Below, in pieces: positions 1 to 11,800 of a DNA stretch of 64,000 nucleotides. The notes beneath the pieces are model-generated. The model was not told the origin of the DNA and searched no databases. It saw only the letters and a list, made by a program, of their open reading frames with translations. The translations under genes and the position numbers were made by a program. Each line of letters starts with the position of its first letter. The first letter of the stretch is position 1. Source of the DNA: Phoronis australis (lineage: Eukaryota; Phoronida; Phoronidae); assembly GCA_002633005.1 (NCBI GenBank), contig NMRA01000159.1, positions 404,591 through 468,590 of the forward strand, written 5' to 3'.

Positions 1-2554
1 GTTGCACACTTTAAAACCAATTCCTAACAGCCTTTTGGAGAATACTGCACAAAGCACATTACACGTGCCACAAGTGCCTCGTGTTTCCACGCTTTGGTCC
101 AGGATCGGGTAATATTGTGTATATTTTTAGCAACACCTGGCGTGCGTTCAGTAGACGATAGGACATACGTTAGGACCTAGCTAAAACCTAGTCAAAGTCA
201 CGTGTTCTCATTTAAAATACACCACAATAACTCACGTAATCTCGCGAAGTCTTGCTTTCTAGCGTTACTGAACGGGAGGCTGATTTGGTGGAATTATTAG
301 CTTGATTGTCATATCCGTTCTGGCATGGTTTGAAATGATACTCCTCAGCCTAAAGCGACTGCCACAAAAATATGTGATATGAGCCCTACCAAATCGTTCT
401 TTTGTTGCTGGGTTTCGTTTCTGCGGAGTGTATTGCTGATTCGCTGTCTCAACCGAGATCGTTAAACCGGAAGACGTTGGGTGTTTGTTAGCAGGTTTTA
501 AACGCTTATCCCAGAAATACATAATTGTCCGTTGTCAACCACTATCACCCACTTTGCGTTTCACTTTTGTCACAAGTTTTTTGCAGTCTGGACAGACCTT
601 GCAATTTTATCCGTATGACGAATTTCTTGTTGTTCATACTTACGGGTATATTGGGTTAAACTCGTCTTATTACAGAACTTTCAGATTGATATTCACCGCG
701 ACGCCAACTTGTCTTCGAAGCTTGTTCGAAATCCTGACAATGTTGCGTGAGGTTAACTCATGCACATAAGAAATGTTACTCCGGCGTGCATCTATTCGGG
801 TGTTAGCGACTTGGGTTTTTCTGGTTCTCCAACTGATCAATTATCCAACATTTTGATGGTTTCCAAGGAGTAAGTGAAAAATTACGTCACAGGTCTCTAT
901 CTTCCCGGCTTTCAGAATATGAATGCAAGTTAACTGCGCGGTTTTCCTAGATAACACGCGGGACTAGCGTTCATTTTTCCTGAATTTTTGTTTATTATTC
1001 ACGCGTAAATATAATGCATATTTATCATGAAATAGGCATCAATTGGCGCTTGGTCAAGGATTGGTGCCATCTAGGCCTGTTTGTTCACACATTGCAGTAG
1101 GCTCCGACGGCCGGCCTTTGAACTGGCTGACAAGGAGTTAGTTGGAATCTATTAGCCATGTGAGTACAATCAGACGTGCGTGTTGCTCTTTACAGTCCCT
1201 TGAAAATTTATATTTCAAAAATTTACTGCCACATTCACATAACATTACGCTTCTGCACTTTCCTCTTAATATTTCTATTTACGTTTTTGTCACTAAGGTG
1301 AGCATCAACCGTGCCCCCCTCCGATGGCCGGATTTACACCCAACTGCACACGTGAGTACATGAACATAAGAGTGCCAGGAGAGACATTATCCTTAAAGTC
1401 CTTGTCTAGTTTAATCCGTACCTTCATTTGTCGATATCCCCGCCCCAGCCACAACCCGTTCATACGTTCACGCAGCCTCAGAACCAATCTAGCTATTTTT
1501 CGTAAATAGCTTCTGACAATAAGACGAAACACTGTTCACGGTGTTTTGAAATTACACCAATGTTGTCACCGCATTTGTATAAGTAGCAGACTACGGCTTT
1601 CACTTCAGCCTCCTCCGGGGCATGTTTCGCAAAGAGATTACTAGCCCTGGTATTTGGTCTTTCGATAAATGTTGACTTTTTGTCTTTTTCGTTTCTCGAA
1701 AGCTTTACCTTCTGTTTAAAGAGAAGACTGTGAATGTCCTATTTTTGACTTTGAGCTGTAGACAGACTTTCTGACTTCGAGCCTTACCTTGTTTTCGTTA
1801 AAGAGGCTGAAAGTCGAAAGAGAAAATCCAATAGATTGTTTGAGAAACTGCTCCCTGGCGTTATAGCTTTAGTAATACAAAAAAAATTGATGTCATCAGA
1901 TTTCTTTATAATGAGAGCACCAATCAAATAGACTGTGCCTCCAATCACCCTTGGTTTTGGAGTTATCTCCCAATAATTAACAAAGGGGCTAAGCGCACCT
2001 TTAACGTCGACATAATACACCCTTCTTCCCGCAATTTTCCTACAAACGCTTTATTACCAAAAATGCCACGTGTTAGCTTCCAACTCATTACTTCCATAAT
2101 ATGAATTTGTCTCATTAAGTTGATACATGAAAACGATAACGTCATCGATTGTGGAAACTTTGAAACTTCCCCAAACCTATTGTATTGTTCACTGATTTAA
2201 AGGGATATTAAATCAGGTTTTGGCGTATAGTAGCAGATATTAACAATGAATTTCCAAATCATCTCTCCTCATTTTTTCTGTAACCTCTGTCAACCCTGAA
2301 AAGTTTGAAGCGAATTCAAAAACTCCATACAAATTCTGCTAACTTGCCGATCGTGACCTAAGCTTTAGGCGAGACACAAAATCAAGTGAGAAAAGTATAC
2401 ACCAAAGACCATAATATCCATTCTGTGGCGCAGTGAATAAGTCTTTTTAGTTGAATTTTACCTTTATCACACAAATGAGGCGCCAGTGGTGCTTTAGCAC
2501 GAGAAAGAGCGAGGATTGGTTAAAATTGCCAAAACCAGCTTAGTATCCTGTCAG
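1..2554. other. Region upstream of the first recognised exon
   Basis: No convincing coding exon was recognised here. Short open frames lack family resemblance, good splice borders and a believable signal peptide. The first exons of the VWDE-like gene, including its signal peptide, are probably upstream of the window or too short to see. The last 210 bases (about 2345-2553) are a dispersed repeat related to 41270-41490. Confidence 0.6.
2345..2553 (+). repeat. Dispersed repeat F, copy 1
   Basis: The stretch shares an ordered series of blocks with 41270-41490: a TGACCTA...TTAGGCGAG block, a TTTTTAGTTGAATYYT block, an AAGTGAGGCG-like block, GAGGATTGGTT and a final GCTTAGTATC. The similarity ends at the splice acceptor of the first recognised VWDE exon. 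Element class unknown; no terminal repeats seen. Confidence 0.55.
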
Positions 2555-2889
2555 ATTTTCGATCGATGACAATAGTGTACTGCACTTCACCGTGCATAAA
2601 CGTTAAATTGACAGCTGCTCCCGTCGAGCTGCCGATTGATCCGCCGCTATCGCTAAAGAATGAGGACGACGCCATTTTGTCTGACATACGGTTTGGTTGC
2701 TCTATGACGTTACCATCAACGATAGACCAAAAGCTTAGACTACAAGTGCAGTGGTTGGCTAATGGTGTGCAAATTGACGAACAGGAGTCGTCTGGTTCCG
2801 TAAGTGGGCAAACGGAATTTCTACTCCGTGAATGGAAGCTCACCTACATTGACAACCACGGAAGAAACGTTTCGCATTTTGGGAAGCTT
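2555..2889 (+). CDS. VWDE: VWDE-like exon: N-terminal Ig-like region
   Basis: Acceptor CCTGTCAG and donor CTT|GTAAGT. Encodes a beta-rich segment with YCTSPCINVKLTA and RFGCSM, corresponding to the Ig-like region ahead of the VWD in VWDE. Enters with one base borrowed from an unseen upstream exon and leaves in phase 0. The ATG at 2566 is internal, not a start. Confidence 0.7.
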
Positions 2890-5800
2890 GTAAGTTCAGT
2901 AAATATTGGTAATGCAAAGTTATGAGATTTCCTACTGAGATCCATTAAAGAGCTTTTTTATCTTTAAATATTACAAAAAATGTTTAACCTTACTGCAAAT
3001 GCTTCATGAATATTCAACTATTATATAAAAAGTTCAAATGTCAACACCAGTTGCTACATAAGGTGCTGTTTCATTGTGATGGTCGTAAAGTTTGCAGCGT
3101 ACCCAAGCACACCAGGCAAACAAAATGTCGAAGAATTTCCGAATTGCTCTCCTGTTCTTGTTGACAAAAATTAATCTACAATGTAGTAACGCCCGACTAC
3201 GTGGGCTCCAAATTTGACCTCAAAGTTACATTTCTTTTCACTTATCGAGAGGACCCAATATATTCTTTCGTGTATCATGCTTGCATCGAAATTTGAAATT
3301 TTATTAATGAAAGTTACCATTTATTTTGTTACATTTTTTCCAGCTCACCTGCAGAATGCGGTCATTCTTTACTCATGGAACCTACAGCCAGTGGAGAGTG
3401 AGTCGCGAGAGCAAGTTCTTGGGAATTAAGGTAACGCATATCATGCCTGAGGCGCCTCCAATAAGAATGATTGTATCATGCCTGTCTTTCGTGGTTACGT
3501 TAGTCTTCGCAAGATTTCACTATGTACATGTACCTTAAGTGAATCAAGACACTGTCTGTTGTTACTGGACACGCTCCTGTGTATCCACACATTCGAACGC
3601 GATCGGGGATGTGAACGATTGAAAAATGAGGGCCCAGCAATGGAAAAATCTAAATTAGTGATACCTTTGAATTGAGTTTATCCAGAGCTGTTTTCTATAG
3701 ACTGAAGACACTTAAATGCACTTGCAGGCAAAATCTTTTATTGAACATCTACAACGAGTGTCCCATGATTCAGAATTATAAGTACTCTGACCAATCATTT
3801 CAGCGTCCACCATTTTGCTGGGATCTGTACAATAGTACATGTAAGATTCCGATCATACTTGAGAATCACGTACATGTACCTCACACTCGCAAAATTTTGC
3901 GTGGTTTTGCCTGATCTTGCTTTTAGGCGAGTTTCTTAAGTCTAAGGAACGATACCCTGATCACGCAGGACTGTTAACCTGCAAACGTTTCCGTGATGTT
4001 TAAAACTGCCATAAACCCAATTTTGTCGACAAAATACAATTTTGATTTAGGTTCCTCATCGCTATGAAATTGGTCTCAACTTTTGTCTCAGTCAAAAGGG
4101 TGTGATTTTCTGGGTTTGAAAATAACTGACGGCTCATTATTGCACAAGTGGTTAAATCACGGCCACATTGCAAGCCTTCTTTCCATCATCAAACTCAGCT
4201 TTTAAATTGGGGTCTGGATCAAAAACTCGTTTTTTGTAGGGAAACTGTTCTTTAAAACCAAAATTATTTCAGATTCTAAAATTATTAAAACTATTTTTAA
4301 AATCTGAAAGAATTGTGGTAGCGATAACCTTCATTATTATAATGGCAATATTAGAATATCAATGTCTACATTTGGTATGGTGTTGGTATCTTGAAAGTCT
4401 TCTAATGCTGCGCACTTCACCAAAATTATTTTGTCATGTCATTAATTAGCCACCGACTTGCTCTAGCTACTGCACGTGCTTCGCGTGCCATTTCAGATCC
4501 TCAACTATGGAAGCACAAGAGTTGACTTGGACGAAGGCGAAGAGCTGGAACTTCAACTTCAGCTGCAAGTGCCGTACTTAGGCGGCATGCCGTTGACAAT
4601 AGAAGTTGCTGTGCCTCATGATGCTCTAGACGGCACCCACTGCGCCACGGGGGAGCCTATACCTCAGCTAGCCGCCGACACGTGTGGCTTGTCGGTAGCG
4701 AGGTCGCAATGGAAAAACATTCACAGACTCAAAGTGAAAGCTACAGTGGACAACAAAAAAGAAACTGTAGGTTATGGCATATTGTAAACCATTCTGGTTC
4801 CTTTAGGCAACCAATGTCGTTACGCTTCTATGAGTGCGTAAGACACTACCTAATCATGCACTTGTACCCGTGGCCGGAGTTGTCGTTACCAGTAGGTGTT
4901 GCATTATCACTGCACAGTTGTCAGTAGCCTCCTCAAAACGTGTCTTGTTTCTGGAAACTGTTAGAACCACACGAAAGTTCGAGAAGCCTGATAATGTATT
5001 GGTTATTCAAACGCTGTACGGCATGTCTTGACTGGAATCGGATCTTGCACTGAAATTCACACAATTTGAAAGCAACGGTGAAGAATGCTACCGGAATGCA
5101 TTCATGCTTCATATGGAGTTGCGAAGTCGCTTTTCTTAGTTATGCAAGAAAACATCCTGTTGAGCCATAGCCGCTTCATCTTTGCGTTTCTACTCGAACC
5201 GATCTCTCATAATGAAGGAAATTCCAAAGCACCTTCCTTTAAAAAGCATCTTGTTTAATCATTGATGAATGCCCCGTTTTAAGATGAGCAATGGAGATCA
5301 TGTTGTCGCCTCTTTCCAGATTGCTCAGGCGTTGAGACGGATAAATCTGCGGACGCCTTTGATGGTGTGGTCGCATCTCATTTGGAACAACTACTCACTA
5401 CCGGAAATAGAAGTAGGCCACCAAATAGTGGACATTATAATGTTGTTATTTATTTAGAGTTAGGACCAGCTCAAGGTGTATCTTTTCTGTACTAAGAATT
5501 AAACTTAGTCTTTCGTACATACACACGATATTTGACTAATCGCGTGGCAGCAAACTGTGTGCATTTACTGTTTGTGTGCGAGTCTCGGGTAAAATCTCGA
5601 GAGCTCTGTCTCAGCTGCCACTATCCAAAATATCGTACTTGCTGAAGACATGGGCAGATCTTGACCACCTTCAGCCAAGTGTACCAGTACGACTTCGACG
5701 AGACATTTTACCAATTAAACATTAAATACATGTACTATGCTACCAAGGTTCAATAAGGTGGTAGAGCCCCTTTACGCCTACTATCGATATCATTTGTGTT

Positions 5801-8800
5801 TTGAAATTGTATGGTTTAGTTCTCCTAATATGTTCATTTGCCTCATTTAGATTGGAGTGAAGGACAAAGACAACCGAAGGATTCCAATGTGCCGATCCAC
5901 AAACGATCCACACATGACCACTTTCGATGGAGTGTAAGTACAGGTAGCCAGCGATGCTTTTGGGCTAACCGTGACAGTTTTGTCAGCATTGATATATCAT
6001 ATGGTAGCTGAACATAAGTGCAAAAGTATTTGTCGTTCCTTCAGGCGTCACGTAGTATTTCGTTGATTTCTTGATTGGCGTCATACATTGGGTATTTTTC
6101 CTTTACAGATCCTACGAACACCATCTCGAGGGATACTTTGTGCTTTATCGACACAAGACATATCCATTTGAGGTAGTGTGTGATATACACTGTACCAATA
6201 GCTCTTCATCTCTCAAATACAGCACTTAATAATAATTATTTAAAATTTCTTCTGTGCCTGTAATCTCGAATTTTCTCAATGAACCGAATTTTTGTTTTAG
6301 GCAATGAAATTGGTCTCAAAATGTCCTCTAGTCAGATGAGTAGCGTATCTGGGTATGCAAAGAGCCTGAGATTAAGCTCCGCCCAAAAAATTACACGCCG
6401 TGATAAGTCAACTTGTAGAGCCGGATGTCAAACAATAAAATACAGCTAGTTATGTCGCAGTCCTGAAATGAACCCCAATTTGGCTAAGGAATAATTGGAA
6501 ACCAATTTCATAACGTCAAATGGCCTACCTTTGTTATTGTTTTTGGTTTGGATGGTGGGCTCATAGACGCTTTAATTCTTTCTCTCCCACTTAAACCCAA
6601 AATCAGGCTGACAAGTAGAAAGTGGTTAGGTTAGATTCCTCAAAAATGTTTCATTATACGAAATCTGACTTCTTCATTAGCATGATAGAAACTGTGACGT
6701 CATCTCGGTAGCTATTACATCTACGTTGGTCGTATGATTCTTCAACGATGTCGCTGTTGGCGTATCTTAACGGGCTGAGAACTGCTCTGCGTCTTGTGAA
6801 TAAACAACTAGAAATTTGCAGAAATTACTGTGTGAAATTAGATTGATACGGCTTATTCGATTCTTAACCGTCATGCACATGTTCATGTTCAGTGATGGAA
6901 GTCTAGGGTAATGACATGGCACGAAAAAATTACCGCAAACCTCGAATGGTGTTTTGGGACGTTTGCACAGTTGCATAAAGCCGAATTTCACAGCGTGCAA
7001 GACTGCATCGTCCCATCTTATTATACAAAGACTATGCATAATTGGCTCAACCACCTATGTCATTTTTCTCGTTGTCTTCTTTCACAAACTAGGTCCATGC
7101 ACATTACAAGCCTTGCAACAAAGGACGCTTCCCAATGTGCAATTGCGCTGTAGGTATCCTTTCCGCTAATGATGTCATCGTGTTTGACAAATGTGGTCGG
7201 GGAACAATTGACGTCACTTCCTGGGAACTTGGACGCAACAGAATGCGAGTAGCTGTGCGAAGCGCTGGACTTAACAGGGGAACTCGGATACTCAGGGAAA
7301 ATGGTGGAAAAAAATACAGGGTAAGATGAAAATGGAAAACAAGTCCAAGAAACAGTTAATTAAATACTGTTAATATAACGATTTATTTTTGTGCATAAAC
7401 TTTTATGGCCAAATCGCTTTAGGAAACCAGATAAATGTTGGAGTTTCAAATCGCAAGACTCGGGATTTTTTTTTCAAAATGTATGGGGTGAGCTCTAGGA
7501 AAACCCGTTTTCCATGTAGCTTTCGGACGCTAATAATTGATGAAAATTCTCCATGATTCACCTGTCAGTGTTTGTTTATTAGTAAAAACTGCTTTTCTTG
7601 TACTTAGCTCAGACAGGCACACAACAGATGACATTGGGCTCAGTAGATTTACTGGTGTTGAAGCGTCCCTTGGTAAATGGATGCGGTGTTGTCATATTGA
7701 TACTGGTTAAGTACGTCATGCCATGTGTGGCCAAAGCCACATGTACATGAGTTAAGCGACTAGAAATGTTAGACATTGTCCTTTAAGCTTTTCCAGTGTT
7801 GTGCTTGGTTTTGTGTTCCTAGGTTCAATTACCAACAGGTGGCGAGGTTATCGTGGACGATTCCTATAGCACGTTTATCAATCTTTATGTTGTGGCTTCG
7901 GTCATGGACAGGGGCGAAAGTGAAGGTTTGTGCAGTTCGTTCGATGAAAACTGCGCAAACGACCTCATCCCACGCCACCAAACTTTGCTTCCTCCTGGTT
8001 ACAGCACCAACTGCGGCCGAGCAGGCACGCGATATCCTCTGGCATTTTCTGAAAGTTGGCGGTACGATATTCTTCTATCAGGCATACAGTGACTGTTCAT
8101 GGGCTTATGAATATTGGAATCATTCAACGGAATTTAAATTGTTAAAAGGAGTATAAGTTCTAGGAAATGGGAACTAAGACTGCACATTTCTCACGCGTAT
8201 TATACAAAACTCAGTTTTGCTGCTAGAGTACTGAAATACAGTGTACCAGTCCGCCGAGGACTGCAAAAGTCAAAGACGTCAAGTAAAACACCACCACGAT
8301 ATTCATGCACTGATTTCAAGTATTCATTACAGTGGCAGATCTAGGATATCACAAAGGGGGGGCAATATTTTGTCTGTAAACATTTGCTCAAACCATGATT
8401 GTAGATGCGCATGTAGATAGGGGGAGGAAATTTTTCTGTTTTTTCCTCTAAAAATCAAGCGTTTTCCTGTATTCCCGAAGTATTATCCAAGAAAAAAAGG
8501 CAAAAAATAAAAACGCGAAGAAAGTGTCAAATAGGAAAAACTGCTTGTATCACAGACTCGAACTCACGACTGGCGTTTAGAGCGCGCGTACTTAACCACT
8601 CCACCACCACGACTTAACTCATAATTTGTTACCGTCCACTTGTTTATGGTCCACAGCGTTTGCGCGTGAAACCTCCTTTTTTCGTAATGCTTATTACATG
8701 TTTTATATTTTGTGAATCAGTTCGTAACAAATTTGTTGTATTTAAAATAGTCTTCGATTGCCCAAAAGACCAAATCCGTTTTTTTCTGTTGGCAAAAATG

Positions 8801-11800
8801 ACGCGAGTGATTCAATAAGGCTTCGATTAAAATTGACATCTTACTAGAAGCTTCTGTTTTTTCATCATCACTCAGATTCCGTTTTCTTTAAAAAATGAAG
8901 CAATTTTCTTCATTGCACAGTGGAGCAGACGACGGAAACGGAGTCGTAGTGCCCAGCGCCACTGCCGGTTGCCTGGGATATCGCCGGATAGCCTATACTT
9001 ATCCATAGTTCCGATACGATTGCACCGTGTTCCGAATTTGACACTTGAAATTGGATCTGAGTCCCCCTCCCCCTAAAACTGCACATTTAAATCTTGTTTC
9101 AGCCGTGTAATTTTAATTACCGGGGTTAATTAATAAACTCAACATTTCCCTACGCTCTTGCTGTTTTATTGTTTGCGGCAGCCAAGGGGGGTGGGGCCTG
9201 CCCCCCTAAATCCGCCTATGCATTACTCGCTATTTGCTAGTCCCCACCGAGCATAATCTAAACGTCGGTTTCTTTAATCGCTAGAACAGGAACTGTAAGT
9301 TTTTCGTACCACTAAATACTCGACTGTAGGACATAGCTGCCCATTTAGCGTTCCGATATAATTCATACGAAATTAACAGGGTTTCAGAAGGTATATTCGA
9401 CTTCGTATCCTAAGAGTTGAATGGAATTCTGCAAACACTGAAACTTCTATCGGGTAGTTTGATTAAAACCAGGAAGCCGACTTTGAACATGGTGATGTTT
9501 GTAGCTCAGTACCAACGGAACGTTACTACATTGCCGTGTCAAAATGATTTGCACTGTGTTTTTGCTTCCTATAGAATTAACGAAACCGAAAGTTTGTTAC
9601 ACTGGAATTGGAACTTTGAAGACGACCGCCAATCTTCGTACGACGGCCACGTGTACTGCACATGCGCTGAAGACGACCAGTCCCTCTCTTGCGTTGCCGG
9701 AGGCGACGCGCCGAAGTGTAAACCGCGATATGGGCAAAAGGATGAGACGAATCGGCTCCTTGGAAACGCGCGCCGTCGGAGAAACCTAGCACGCCATGAC
9801 CACTTCGACTTTTTAGACTACGACGAGACTGAATACATGACGGTCACGAAAACCACCAAGAACAAGGTAAGGACTGTGAAAAAGTGTATTTTATTGCGTC
9901 TGCACAAACGTCAAGGTCAAAGGATGGAAAAACTGGTATGTCGCACTTATGGGCACAATTCCTCATTTATAAACACGGATCCGGTAAACTTAGTTCACTG
10001 GATCATTAACGGCTCACCGACCACCAGACTCGGTGCCGGACTCGCCATGCCAACTTTACGAAACCAAAAACCAGCTCCCGATTCGCAATAACGACTCCAT
10101 GACACTGAGATGGAGTCGGTGAACGTATGTGTTGTGAGAACAGCAATGTGTGTTGGGGCGGGACAGTCGTTTTTGTGTGTCTGGGCACAAGATTGTGAGT
10201 CGGTGGTCTCACTTTAGTACGACACCCATGAGCCATGTTTTTGAACAAGAGACTGTATCCATGAGTACGGTATCCCTGTTGTTTCCATCCCTGTTGTTTG
10301 TACCCTTGTCCATATGTACATACATGTACTACGGGTCCCGATGTCCAGTTTTACTTGATCTCTTTCGGCGGCGAGTATTAAGTTGACCTCGACAACTGTT
10401 GGGCTATACTTACGATACCCCTTACAGAAAGTTTAATACTGGATTTGATCACCCGTTCAAACAATGAGCTTTTGTGTTTGAGAAGTGTAAGTTGAAATCA
10501 TTACATGGTAGTGTACAGCTGAAATACTTTGATTGCAGGAAGTCTCGCTCGATGTTACATGCAATTGTTTTCAGCGAAATGAAGAAATGCAACTGAATTG
10601 CAAGAAATAATTTTCACTTATATTTACAAGAGGCCAATTCTGTAAGAAGGGTTGTGATGTTTTGTCATAATTAGAAACGCAATAGACGAACAACTCGAAC
10701 GTTTAGCGAAGAAGAAGCTCTGCGGTACTGCGACAACTACGTTCGGTCGACCAATGTAGCGTTACAGTGCGGGGCGTTGGACATAGACTTCACGGAACCT
10801 ATTGAATCGTGTGCTCTGGATTTGGTGGTAAGTTGTGAAGATGTCACCGCAGTTCGAATGTGCAAAATATTGCCGTACAAAGCGTTTAATCAGTGACTTT
10901 TGTTTCTTAACGTTATACAACAAGTGAAGCACGAATTTTCTAGTTCATATTGTACAGAAAAAAGCTTATTTTGGTTCTGATACGTGCCCATGACATAACT
11001 TTGGAGCTACACAAACGAAGAATAAAAAACACCCGCGTCTCTTCTTGAAAAACAAAATCTTGGTTAAAATCTTGATTACAAAAGCTCAGCTATGAATAAT
11101 CATCTTAAAATTAATGAATATATTGGGAAGGTTTTCTTCATAAGGGAGAGTGAGAAAATGTGAATCCCACTCCTCTGCAGGCAGCAGCACAGCCAATTGT
11201 GACACTGCATATGCGAAAGTTGTTTCAGATGAGTAAAACAAGAGAAAATTTAGGTACCCGGTATTAGGACTTTCTGAACTTAACAATTCTTTTCTGAGTA
11301 AAACATTACTTTCAATGGGACTGCCTCGGCTGATGTAACGATTGAGATGACTGAGACCCAGCACAAACTGCAGGATCTTATTCCCCGTCGTCCTTCTGTG
11401 CAGGCAACTGGCGACACACAGTGGGCAGTAACGGCACTAGACACTGTTAAACACGAGTGTCTTGCTGAAGTTGACAGAAATACCTCGCTGTGGGTGCAAA
11501 CACCGACGGCCAATGTGACAGTTCCTCCAGTGGCAATAGAGGGCGCGATATGCTATAACGAATGCAGCGGCAACGGGATATGCGACAAAGGTAGGCCAAT
11601 CTAGCTTGCATACAGCCATGCTTACAAAACTTTAAATTTTGAAACCATAAGGTGTCCGAACCCTCTCTCCTCCCCCCGGAAAAACGCCACCTTCTTACAG
11701 TTTCCCACCAGATCTTAAGAACCCTTGTTGTTTTCTAAATTTTTAAGGTTGTGGGTAAGTAAAAAGTGCTCCAAGATGTTAAGGGTACGGTTTAGCAGAA

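Noticed and set aside
1305-1532. Minus-strand frame rich in Arg/Leu near the window start
   Set aside because: No splice context, no family resemblance, and an overlapping plus-strand frame of similar quality.
2566-2925. Start codon of the VWDE-like gene at 2566
   Set aside because: No signal peptide follows, and the coding frame continues upstream to a good acceptor, so this Met is internal.
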